A DNA stretch of 64,000 bases from Lachnospiraceae bacterium. Its GTDB lineage: Bacteria > Bacillota > Clostridia > Lachnospirales > Lachnospiraceae. Of this stretch, positions 1 to 7,115 are shown in pieces. The stretch lies in contig JAAUZX010000026.1 of the NCBI GenBank assembly GCA_014804365.1, positions 41,730 through 105,729 of the forward strand, in the 5' to 3' direction. How positions within the stretch are numbered: the stretch's first letter is position 1; the number at the start of each line of letters is the position of its first letter. Made by a program: the position numbers and the translations under genes. The notes below the pieces were generated by a model, which saw only the letters and a program-made list of their open reading frames with translations, was not told the DNA's origin and ran no database searches.

Positions 1-407
1 ACTCTGATACATTCGTTCATACAACGGTTTCGCTGCTCTTCCGATATTAGGTGATAAAAAGGTCCCATATTTAACACAACGTCGAAGGACTCGTCAGCAA
101 AAACAGACAGGTCCGTGGCATCTAAAACGGCGGTTTTCATGTTGTATTGTTTATCAGCTAAATTTTGATTAATAATATCAATGTGCCGTGGTGTGATATC
201 TGTTGCGGTAACATCATGTCCCTTCTCGGCAAAATAGAAGGCATAAATTCCGGTTCCTGCGGCACAATCAAGTATTTTGCTATTCTTTTGTATATGTTCG
301 TCCAGAACTTTAACCGTATTTACAAACTCTATTCTTCTTGCATTATTTGTTGTGAGTCTGTCTTCTTCCTTATAATTTTCATAACTTTCTATGACATAAT
401 TTTTCAT
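1..407 (-). CDS. Class I SAM-dependent methyltransferase (3' part outside window)
   Basis: This gene is missing from the ORF track because it runs off the left edge. Read on the minus strand from an ATG at 407, about 135 codons stay open to base 1. The ribosome binding site GGAGGG lies just upstream (CGGAGGGATTTCA before the ATG). The start of the protein is MKNYVIESYENYKEED. A glycine-rich SAM-binding motif I (ILDCAAGTGIYAF, about residues 44-56) is followed by an acidic strand end (TATDIT) and a motif resembling FDVVLNMGPFYHL, the usual order in class I (Rossmann) methyltransferases of the Methyltransf_11/25 type. The substrate cannot be told. The gene sits behind a complete T-box leader with its own promoter (see those entries), so its expression is probably tied to tRNA charging. 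It points away from the glycan locus and is probably not part of it. Confidence 0.88.
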   Translation of the reverse strand, partial: MKNYVIESYENYKEEDRLTTNNARRIEFVNTVKVLDEHIQKNSKILDCAAGTGIYAFYFAEKGHDVTATDITPRHIDIINQNLADKQYNMKTAVLDATDLSVFADESFDVVLNMGPFYHLISEEQRNRCMNECIR

Positions 408-452
408 TGAAATCCCTCCGTAATTTTATCTTCAATTTTCAGTTTTCTTATA

Positions 453-501
453 GAACAATCGTAACTGCGAAGAACAGGGTTCTGAACAGTTACGAACAAT
501 C
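453..501. repeat. 33-bp palindromic mini-element with 8-bp flanking direct repeat
   Basis: The core 461-493 reads GTAACTG...CAGTTAC, with an inner GAAC-AGG-GTTC palindrome, so it folds as one continuous hairpin. It is flanked exactly by GAACAATC on both sides (453-460 and 494-501), as expected for a target-site duplication. It lies in the leader of the minus-strand methyltransferase, between the T-box terminator and the start codon. Related copies are at 1049-1081 and 30665-30691. Confidence 0.8.
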
Positions 502-537
502 CATGTATTTTATCTCCAAATATGAATTTTATATAAT

Positions 538-580
538 AAAAAAGCTACCCTCCTTAAATTAAATTTAAGGACGATAGCTC
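538..580 (-). terminator. T-box intrinsic terminator
   Basis: On the minus strand, AGCTATCGTCCTTAAATT pairs with TTTAAGGAGGGTAGCT and is followed by a run of six Ts. It overlaps the 3' part of the T-box module, as expected for mutually exclusive terminator and antiterminator folds. Confidence 0.88.
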
Positions 581-807
581 CAAGCTTCGTGATACCACCT
601 TAGTTCATCTGTATTTCACAATACAGACCTCTGCAAGTACGGAATTACTTCGATACTCTGACGCTGTAATGGGCGCTCCCAGTGTAGCCTGTTGTCTATA
701 CAATCGGTACACAGCTCCAAGACCGGTTCAATTTTTATCCTCTGAAGTTTTCCACCAGCCAACTTCTCTCTGTGAGATTCAAAATATTTACTATCTCTTT
801 TCATCGC
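538..807 (-). promoter_or_regulatory. T-box riboswitch leader, proline-type specifier (CCG)
   Basis: On the minus strand this region has the ordered hallmarks of a T-box. Near the 5' end is GCGATGAAAAGAGATAGTA, then the stem I distal motifs AGAGAG and GGCTGGTGGAAA. Next comes the specifier segment TTGAA-CCG-GTC followed by TTGGAGCTG, then the T-box antiterminator sequence AAGGTGGTATCACG (complement at 588-602), and finally an intrinsic terminator. Aligned with other leaders by the GAA that precedes the specifier, the codon is CCG, so tRNA-Pro is the predicted ligand. The T-box bulge base is U, which suits a tRNA with discriminator A. Uncharged tRNA would stabilise the antiterminator and let transcription reach the methyltransferase at 407. 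The 62-aa ORF listed at 616-804 is only a shadow of this RNA. Confidence 0.9.
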
Positions 808-825
808 TTTTATTGATTTTTTAAG

Positions 826-854
826 ATACTACAATTAATTCAATATTTTGTCAA
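826..854 (-). promoter_or_regulatory. Sigma-A-type promoter of the T-box leader
   Basis: On the minus strand a perfect -35 TTGACA (854-849), a 17-bp spacer and a -10 TAGTAT (831-826) place the transcription start about 10-20 bases before stem I of the T-box. Spacing and position fit a housekeeping promoter for this leader. Confidence 0.85.
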
Positions 855-1012
855 GCCCGAGCTCGCCTCACAAATCCAATATTTGCAATTTCTCTGCTTC
901 TTGTGTTAAAATATAATAATATTTTGTAATTATTCAGAAGGTGCTTCCGCGAGGTGTTTTTTGTGAGTGAAGCGTAAGCGGAAGTCACAGAAAACCCGAG
1001 GCAGACTTGTGC

Positions 1013-1037
1013 GAAATTATGCAGAATGCATAATTTC
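1013..1037. repeat. Perfect 11-bp hairpin with GAA loop
   Basis: GAAATTATGCA - GAA - TGCATAATTTC is a perfect inverted repeat in the leader of the first ABC flippase gene. It lies 11 bases before a copy of the mini-element at 1049-1081. No U-tract follows, so it is not an obvious terminator. Confidence 0.75.
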
Positions 1038-1048
1038 TGTGCATCTTC

Positions 1049-1081
1049 GTAACTGTGAAGAACAGGGTTCTGAACAGTTAC
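1049..1081. repeat. Second copy of the 33-bp palindromic mini-element
   Basis: GTAACTGTGAAG...CAGTTAC is almost identical to the copy at 461-493 (one base different). No flanking direct repeat is visible here. It lies in the leader of the ABC flippase. The ORF-track start at 967 reads through it, which is one reason for preferring the start at 1141. Confidence 0.8.
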
Positions 1082-1140
1082 TGATATTTTATGTATTTTG
1101 CAGTCAGGCGCTTGGATTTTGGAAAGGGCATACGGCAGTT

Positions 1141-2907
1141 ATGATGAAAATATACAGAAAACTGATGGTTTTATTGGACAAGCAGCAGAAGCAGAAAATG
1201 GTGTTGCTTGTTTTTCTCATGCTGATCGGGGCGGTCTTAGAGACATTGGGGGTTTCCATGATCTATCCGGTCATGAATATCGTGTTGGAGGAAAATGCGA
1301 TAGAGAATCATGCATATCTGCAGATCATCTGCCGGATTTTCCATACGGACAGCAGCAGGGATCTGACGATTATCGTTATGGGCGGATTGATTCTGATATT
1401 TGTTATTAAGAATATATTTCTGTTCATTCAGCAGAAGATTCAGCTCCGCTTCGTCTATACGAATCAGTTTGCTACTTCCAGAAGGATGATGATCAATTTC
1501 ATGGAGCGTCCCTATGAATATTACTTGAATGCCGATACCGCGGTGATCCAGCGGAATATCACGTCGGACGTGAACAACATGTACGGGCTGATCTTATCGC
1601 TGTTACAGCTGATCAGCGAGAGCATCGTCTTCGTCTGCCTGGCTATTGTCAGTCTGGTGACGGATGTTTGGATGAGTATAATAGTGACAGTACTTTTGGT
1701 GGTTGCCCTGCTTGTCATTAAGTGTATTTTGAAGCCGATTATGAGGAAGGCAGGAGAAGAGAATCAGGAATTTTACAGTGGATTGTATAAATGGATCGAG
1801 CAGTCGGTTATGGGAATCAAGGAGATCAAGATCGCCTGCAAAGAGAATTATTTTATCAATGAATACTCCAAATGCGGAGCCGGATATGTGAGTGCGGTAC
1901 AGCGGTATAATCTCTATAATGCGACACCCAGGCTCTTAATCGAGACGATGGCGATTGCGAGCATGGTGCTGTATCTGATGGTACAGATTATCGGAGGAAC
2001 CGAGGCGACAGATATCTTACCACAGATCGGGTTGTTAGCGGTGGTGGCGATGCGACTGATTCCGTGTGCCAACAGAATCAACAATCACCTGACCTCGATC
2101 TCCTATTTTGAACCGTTTTTCATGGGTGTGAGTGATAATCTGCAGGAGGAGATACGGGACGAGAATATCGACTATGGGGAAGAAGCGTACCAGAATAAGG
2201 TCGATGTAGAGAAACTTGCGATCAGGAAGGATATCGTATTGAAAGATATCACCTATAAGTACCCCAACACGGATGTGCTGATTTTCGATCATGCCGATAT
2301 GACCATACCTATCGGTAAATCGGTGGGAATCGTGGGAACCTCCGGGGCCGGTAAGACTACAGTGGTGGATATTCTGTTAGGGCTTCTCGAGATCGAGAAT
2401 GGCAGTATCCTCGCGGACGGTGTGGAAGTGAGAGACCATTATGCATCATGGCTTAAGAATATCGGTTACATTCCGCAGACGATCTTTATGATCGACTCTA
2501 CGATCCGTAAGAATGTGGCATTCGGCTGTCCGGATGAAGACATAGATGACAACAAAGTGTGGGAGGCGCTCAGGGAAGCACAGCTTGACGAATTTGTGCG
2601 AGGGCTGCCGGAGGGCCTGGATACGAGCATCGGTGAGCGGGGCATTCGTCTGTCGGGCGGACAGAGGCAGCGAATTGGCATCGCCAGAGCGCTTTTCGAA
2701 GATCCGGAGGTGCTGGTGTTAGACGAGGCCACGTCTGCGCTTGACAATGAGACGGAGGCGGCCATTATGGATTCCATTAACAGACTGCATGGGCGCAAGA
2801 CGCTGATCATCATTGCCCACAGACTGCAGACTATCGAGAAGTGCGACATGGTCTACCGGGTGGCGAACGGCAAGGCGGTCATAGAAGAAAACAGAAAAAC
2901 GCACTAA
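1141..2907 (+). CDS. ABC transporter, permease-ATPase fusion, PglK-like lipid-linked glycan flippase
   Basis: About 589 residues with an N-terminal transmembrane exporter domain (roughly residues 10-330, first helix LVFLMLIGAVLETLGVS) fused to an ATPase domain. Walker A GTSGAGKTT lies near residue 399, the signature LSGGQRQR near 504, Walker B VLVLDEATSALD near 524 and the switch His in IIIAHRL near 560. A half-transporter of this layout is typical of the PglK/MsbA group, where a dimer flips an undecaprenyl-diphosphate-linked oligosaccharide. The track extends the ORF to a GTG at 967, but that stretch crosses two hairpin repeats and has no family-like sequence. The ATG at 1141 gives an N-terminus matching the paralogue at 57530 and has GGAAAGG upstream, though the spacing is long. 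Start uncertain, family secure, substrate inferred from the locus. Confidence 0.9.
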   Translation: MMKIYRKLMVLLDKQQKQKMVLLVFLMLIGAVLETLGVSMIYPVMNIVLEENAIENHAYLQIICRIFHTDSSRDLTIIVMGGLILIFVIKNIFLFIQQKIQLRFVYTNQFATSRRMMINFMERPYEYYLNADTAVIQRNITSDVNNMYGLILSLLQLISESIVFVCLAIVSLVTDVWMSIIVTVLLVVALLVIKCILKPIMRKAGEENQEFYSGLYKWIEQSVMGIKEIKIACKENYFINEYSKCGAGYVSAVQRYNLYNATPRLLIETMAIASMVLYLMVQIIGGTEATDILPQIGLLAVVAMRLIPCANRINNHLTSISYFEPFFMGVSDNLQEEIRDENIDYGEEAYQNKVDVEKLAIRKDIVLKDITYKYPNTDVLIFDHADMTIPIGKSVGIVGTSGAGKTTVVDILLGLLEIENGSILADGVEVRDHYASWLKNIGYIPQTIFMIDSTIRKNVAFGCPDEDIDDNKVWEALREAQLDEFVRGLPEGLDTSIGERGIRLSGGQRQRIGIARALFEDPEVLVLDEATSALDNETEAAIMDSINRLHGRKTLIIIAHRLQTIEKCDMVYRVANGKAVIEENRKTH

Positions 2908-2996
2908 AAACCATGACGATGCGACTGCAGTGGCAGATGGTGTACAGCATGGAGCTTCTGAGATGGCAATGAGAAACAGAGAGGAACAGGATAATT

Positions 2997-3425
2997 ATGA
3001 AAAAACTTTGGGATTTTGGATGGGGGATGTATAAGAAATACGAGGAAGGGATCAATTATCTGATTTTCGGATTCCTTGCTTTTGCGTTGAATTTGGTGCT
3101 TTACTATCTGTTTTTTGAAGTGCTCAGTCTGCATTATCTGGTTGCCACGGGGCTGTCATGGGCACTGACGGTGGTGTTTGCGTATTGGACAAACCGGACT
3201 TTTGTCTTTAAGAGTAAGAATCAAGATATGAAGGCGCTGTTTGAAGAGTTTGTTTCTTTTTTCGGTGCCAGAGTTGCAACGGAGCTTTTGGAAATGGCGC
3301 TTATGTTCCTGATGGTGGGCTGTGCGAATCTGGATGAGTATATCTCTAAGTTTGTATGTCAGGTGATTGTGATTGTGGCCAATTATTTTCTCAGTAAACT
3401 ATGGATATTTAAGGAAAAGAAGTAG
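2997..3425 (+). CDS. GtrA family small membrane protein (putative polyprenyl-phosphate-sugar flippase)
   Basis: 142 residues with four predicted membrane helices (about 20-40, 46-66, 85-105 and 115-135). The family pattern includes an N-terminal NYLIFG and FAYWTNRTFVFKS between helices 2 and 3, the conserved region of GtrA proteins. GtrA proteins are thought to move polyprenyl-phosphate-linked monosaccharides across the membrane, usually with a GtrB/ArnC-type transferase. A candidate partner is the GT2 gene at 10841. A ribosome site (AGAGGAACAGG) precedes the ATG. It is 89 bases after the ABC gene and 86 bases before the acyltransferase, so probably in one transcript. Confidence 0.9.
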   Translation: MKKLWDFGWGMYKKYEEGINYLIFGFLAFALNLVLYYLFFEVLSLHYLVATGLSWALTVVFAYWTNRTFVFKSKNQDMKALFEEFVSFFGARVATELLEMALMFLMVGCANLDEYISKFVCQVIVIVANYFLSKLWIFKEKK

Positions 3426-3511
3426 CCCGGTGGGAAATCTTGCCGACAATCGTTCATGCGGGTATTGCGTGGGGCATGGAGTGTGTGCGGCAGAAAATAG
3501 AGGATAAATCT

Positions 3512-4579
3512 ATGCAGGCAAAAAGACAGGCTAATTTTGAACTGCTGCGTATTGTGGCGATGCTGATGATCATCGTCCTTCATTATCTGAATAAAAGTGA
3601 TCTGATCCTGCTATATACACAGGAGCATTCCGCGGTGAATTATGCGGCGCATTTCATTGAGGCTTTCTGCATCGTCGCGGTGAACTGCTATGTCTTGCTT
3701 AGCGGGTATTTTCTGGTGGAGTCTGCATGGAAACCGGAGCGGGTGGTGTCTTTGGTGGCGCAGATTCTTTTTTATTCCGTACTGATACCGATCGTGTTGA
3801 TCTGTGTGGGAGTGATTTCCGCAGGTGATCTGTCGGTTTATGACTGGTTGAATTATGTGCTCCCGATCGAGACGGAGCATTACTGGTTCGCCACGGCGTA
3901 TCTGATCATGTACCTGTTCGCGCCTCTTTTGGCGGCGGGCGTCAAGGCGGTGGAAAAGCGGACGCTGGAGATCATTATTGGTATCATGGTACTTTTTTTC
4001 TCTGTATGGAAATCTCTGTTGCCGGCGTCGCTTGCCACTGATCGGTATGGATATGATTACGGCTGGTTTCTGTGCCTGTTCCTGATCGCGGCGTATATAC
4101 GGTTGTACGGTCTTCCGAAACTGGAAAAGAAAAGGAACGCGGCGTTTCTCTATGTGGTCATGAGTCTGGGGATTTTTCTGCTGACGATACTATCGGGCAT
4201 TCTGGCGGAGGTGCTGGCGCCTTTTGCCTATTATATGGACATGCCTGATACTTACAATCATATTTTGTGCCTGCTCGGTTCGGTGGGATTTTTCATGCTG
4301 TTTAAAGACATGGGGCCGTGGGAAGGCAGAGTGGCTGCGGTGATCAGATGGGCGGCACCCTATACGTTCGGAGTGTACCTGTTGCATGAGCATATACTGG
4401 TTCGGTATCGGTGGATGAGATGGCTGCGCGTGGAGGCCGTGTGGGGAAGCTGGAAATTCATACCGCATATGGTTGGCTGTGTGTTGATCGTATATGTGGT
4501 TGGTACAGCGGTAGACTGCGCGAGGGCGTGGATATTCCGCAGGGTAAAAGCCTTGTACAAGAAAGTGTGGAGTAAATGA
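3512..4579 (+). CDS. Acyltransferase family 3 membrane protein
   Basis: The ATG at 3512 (AGAGGAT just upstream) gives 355 residues starting MQAKRQANFELLRIVAML, the usual N-terminus of acyltransferase-3 proteins: a basic segment, then FELLRI..., then a His in the first helix (IIVLHYL). About ten membrane helices follow. These integral enzymes transfer acetyl or other acyl groups to sugars of surface polysaccharides. The longer ORF start at 3440 adds about 24 residues unlike the family. The stop overlaps the next start by 4 bases (ATGA), showing translational coupling with the membrane protein at 4576. The exact acyl donor and sugar are unknown. Confidence 0.88.
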   Translation: MQAKRQANFELLRIVAMLMIIVLHYLNKSDLILLYTQEHSAVNYAAHFIEAFCIVAVNCYVLLSGYFLVESAWKPERVVSLVAQILFYSVLIPIVLICVGVISAGDLSVYDWLNYVLPIETEHYWFATAYLIMYLFAPLLAAGVKAVEKRTLEIIIGIMVLFFSVWKSLLPASLATDRYGYDYGWFLCLFLIAAYIRLYGLPKLEKKRNAAFLYVVMSLGIFLLTILSGILAEVLAPFAYYMDMPDTYNHILCLLGSVGFFMLFKDMGPWEGRVAAVIRWAAPYTFGVYLLHEHILVRYRWMRWLRVEAVWGSWKFIPHMVGCVLIVYVVGTAVDCARAWIFRRVKALYKKVWSK

Positions 4580-6354
4580 AAAGTGTGACCGCCGCGTACG
4601 GCAGATGTCAAAACTTCATAGAGCGTATTGTATTTCCTTTCATTCTGGTGATCTATCCACTGCTTCGGATTCGGCTGGGGATTGATATGGCGGACACCAC
4701 ATACAGTCTGTCGAATTTCCAGTATTTTCCTTCTATGGACGGCACGTGGATGGTGGCGACGTTCCTTGCAAACGTGGTGGGGAATCTGTTCATGCATCTG
4801 CCTTTCGGAGATAAGCTGATGGGGATGTATTTCTACACGTCGCTTATACAGTCGATGACTGCGCTGGCAGTATATGCAGCATTCCGCAGAAGTGACAGGT
4901 CTGCGGGGCGGATTCCGATGCCGCTTGTGTTTGCGGGTGAGATCATCGCGTTGGGACTGTGTTGGTGCCCATCTACGATTTTATATAATTATTTGACTTA
5001 TCTGCTTATGACGGTGGGGATACTTCTTCTCTACCGCGGTATTCTGAAAGAAGACCGGAGATATTATGTGGCGGCGGGCGTGTGCCTGGGAGCCAATGTG
5101 GCGGTGCGCATGCCGAATGTGATGCAGGCGGCGCTGATCGTGGCGGTGTGGTATGGCACGGCGGTCTGCGGACGGAAGTGGCAGCAGGCAGTTCGTGATA
5201 CGCTGTGGTGCATTGCGGGGTATGTTGTCGGATTCGGTGTACCTCTTGCGGCAATATGTATTAAGTACGGTGCAGGCGCTTATCCCGCCATGATTCAGAC
5301 GATGTTTGCCATGACGGAGAAAGCTACGGATTATAAACCGTCGGCTATGCTGACGGGGATGTTTAGCGATTATATCACAGGTCTTTTCTGGATGGTCTTT
5401 GCGGGAATCTGCATGGCGGGCGGCTGGATGCTCTTTATGCTGCAACGAAGATTATTTCCGGGGAAAAAAGGCGTAGCGGGATTGTGCGGATTTGTCTATG
5501 CGGCGGTGCTGCTGGTACTGTTGCGCTTCTATTGGGGCAGAGGGGTATTTAATTTTCTGTATTATGATTTCGGCAGTATATATTATCCGGCAGTGTTGTT
5601 TCTCCTGACAGCAGTTTATGCAGCGGTATACTGTCTGTGTAGGAAAAGTGTCGGGGCGGAGCAGAAGATTCTGGCGGTGTTGGTGCTTGTACAGATTCTG
5701 ATAACGCCGCTTGGCGGTAACAATAAGTTGTATCCGATTATCAATAATCTGTTTATTGTCGTGCCCTTTGTGTTGTGGGTAGGGTACGGGAAGTTGAAAG
5801 CTGTGGTGGGAATGCCGCATATACTGCTTGTGGTGTTTCTTCTGATTCAGAGTGTGGGCTTTCACCTGAGTTTTTCTTTTCAGGATGGAAGAAACGGTGA
5901 GGCACGTGACACGATTCTGACGGTGCCTGACAAGGTGGCGGGAATCTACACGAATCAGGACAATGCGGCGTGTCTGGAAGAACTGGCCGAGTATACACAG
6001 CAGGAACAGCTTACCGGCAGGGAAGTGATTCTGTACGGAGAGGTTCCGGGTTTGGGGTATTTTCTGGATATGCCTTCGGCGTTATCTACTTTCTGGCCCG
6101 ATCTGGATTCCTACCGCATGGTGGAATATGAGCGGGACATGGAACAGCTGGGAACACCGCCGGTTGTAATCGTGTCTTCTTCTATAGCCGCATATTTGAA
6201 TGAGGATGCCGACGGCATGAACTGGTTCGGTGTAGAGAAGGAAAAGCTGGATCAGGATGAAAAATTGCAGATATTGGGTGAGTATATGAAAGTCCATTCC
6301 TATCAGGAAGGATTCAGTAACGCACGGTATGTAGTATATGTGACAGAAAGCTGA
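4576..6354 (+). CDS. Large multispanning membrane protein, possible GT-C glycosyltransferase
   Basis: 592 residues with roughly 12 hydrophobic helices and a soluble C-terminal part of about 150 residues. After the first helix comes an acidic loop (LGIDMADTTYSLSNFQYF), similar in position to the catalytic Asp loop of GT-C (PMT/ArnT/GT39-type) enzymes, which use polyprenyl-phosphate sugars on the outer face. I cannot assign a named family with certainty. It starts inside the acyltransferase stop codon. A promoter-like sequence (6340-6368) overlaps its 3' end. Best reading: a donor-specific extracytoplasmic transferase or an uncharacterised membrane protein of the glycan locus. Confidence 0.7.
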   Translation: MKSVTAAYGRCQNFIERIVFPFILVIYPLLRIRLGIDMADTTYSLSNFQYFPSMDGTWMVATFLANVVGNLFMHLPFGDKLMGMYFYTSLIQSMTALAVYAAFRRSDRSAGRIPMPLVFAGEIIALGLCWCPSTILYNYLTYLLMTVGILLLYRGILKEDRRYYVAAGVCLGANVAVRMPNVMQAALIVAVWYGTAVCGRKWQQAVRDTLWCIAGYVVGFGVPLAAICIKYGAGAYPAMIQTMFAMTEKATDYKPSAMLTGMFSDYITGLFWMVFAGICMAGGWMLFMLQRRLFPGKKGVAGLCGFVYAAVLLVLLRFYWGRGVFNFLYYDFGSIYYPAVLFLLTAVYAAVYCLCRKSVGAEQKILAVLVLVQILITPLGGNNKLYPIINNLFIVVPFVLWVGYGKLKAVVGMPHILLVVFLLIQSVGFHLSFSFQDGRNGEARDTILTVPDKVAGIYTNQDNAACLEELAEYTQQEQLTGREVILYGEVPGLGYFLDMPSALSTFWPDLDSYRMVEYERDMEQLGTPPVVIVSSSIAAYLNEDADGMNWFGVEKEKLDQDEKLQILGEYMKVHSYQEGFSNARYVVYVTES

Positions 6355-6368
6355 GAGTGTGGTATAAT
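6340..6368 (+). promoter_or_regulatory. Candidate promoter reading into hairpin element A and the GNAT gene
   Basis: GTGACA, then 17 bases, then a perfect TATAAT (6363-6368) overlaps the end of the membrane-protein gene. A transcript started about seven bases downstream would begin just before hairpin element A (6380-6591), so the element would be made as RNA, either alone or as the leader of the GNAT gene at 6616. Confidence 0.6.
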
Positions 6369-6379
6369 ATTCACGCTTT

Positions 6380-6591
6380 ATCTAAGCCGTTCGCGCAGAT
6401 GGAAGCTAATATCTACGGAGCCGCGCTCTCGCTCCGTAAAAAGCATAGCAGACGCTAAACTCGTGAGTTGCTTTGCAACTCTTAACCTCGTTAAGCGCTG
6501 ACCAAAGTTAATTTCGAAGAAATTTACTTTTTTTATGGGGCTCCTTAAGAAATTAGCTTCCATCTGCGCTAGGTATTGGATTATGACGGAA
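6380..6591. repeat. Long hairpin element, copy A
   Basis: The outer arms 6393-6422 (GCGCAGATGGAAGCTAAT...) and 6537-6569 (...ATTAGCTTCCATCTGCGC) pair almost perfectly over about 30 bp. Weaker pairing extends outwards (ATCTAAGCC with GGTATTGGAT). The interior holds a conserved core: GCGCTCTCGCTC, a small hairpin GAGTTGC-TT-TGCAACTC, and the flanks CGCTAAACTCG / CCTCGTTAAGCG. This copy has one extra stem (AATTTC-GAA-GAAATT). The 61-aa ORF on the minus strand is a shadow. Copies B and C lie at 51515 and 51711. Confidence 0.85.
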
Positions 6592-6615
6592 CGGTGACAA
6601 ATAGGGAATTATATT

Positions 6616-7059
6616 ATGAAAATCAGTGAAGTGACTGCAAATCGGAAAAAATATATAGATTTACTTTTTCTGGCCGATGAGCAGGAGGAGATGATAGACC
6701 GTTACTTGGAAAAAGGAACGATGTATATTCTTGATGATAACGGGGTAAAAGCCGAATGTGTTGTTACCGATGAATCAGACGGAGTTTTGGAAATAAAGAA
6801 TATCGCTACTGATCCGAACCATCAGGGAAAAGGCTATGGGAAAATGTTGATTGATTTTATCATAGAGAGGTATTCGGGACAGTACACTGTTTTGCAGGTC
6901 GGTACGGGCGACAGTCTTTTAACGATTCCGTTCTATGAGAAATGCGGATTTACCCGTTCACATATTGTAAAAGATTTTTTTATTGATCATTACGATCATC
7001 CGATTTATGAGTGTGGTGTACAGCTTGTCGATATGGTTTATTTGCAAAGAAAATTGTAA
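6616..7059 (+). CDS. GNAT family N-acetyltransferase
   Basis: 147 residues with a single GNAT domain. The acetyl-CoA pyrophosphate-binding motif is DPNHQGKGYGKMLIDF (about residues 72-87, R/QxxGxG/A type), preceded by the strand VLEIKNIAT and followed by ITIPFYEKCGFTRSH, the usual motif B region. The C-terminal YDHPIYECGV...DMVYLQRKL is typical of small stand-alone Firmicutes GNATs. It lies 24 bases after hairpin element A and 56 bases before wecE. A role in acetylating the WecE product is possible, but nothing in the sequence fixes the substrate, and it could equally be an unrelated small-molecule acetyltransferase. Ribosome site AGGGAA before the ATG. Confidence 0.85.
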   Translation: MKISEVTANRKKYIDLLFLADEQEEMIDRYLEKGTMYILDDNGVKAECVVTDESDGVLEIKNIATDPNHQGKGYGKMLIDFIIERYSGQYTVLQVGTGDSLLTIPFYEKCGFTRSHIVKDFFIDHYDHPIYECGVQLVDMVYLQRKL

Positions 7060-7115
7060 ATATGCTGCTTTCGAGTGGGTTTGTGTTACGGCAGTAAACA
7101 GAGAGGAATATAGAT

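Noticed and set aside
616-804. 62-aa minus-strand ORF
   Set aside because: It lies wholly inside the T-box leader; the conserved signals are RNA motifs, not coding sequence.
883-917. TTGCAA ... TATAAT as promoter for the first ABC gene
   Set aside because: The -10 is perfect, but the spacer would be 23 bases, too long; no other -35 fits.
967-1140. Upstream extension of the first ABC transporter ORF (GTG start)
   Set aside because: Crosses a perfect hairpin and a mini-element copy, has no ribosome site of note, and gives an N-terminus unlike the paralogue at 57530.
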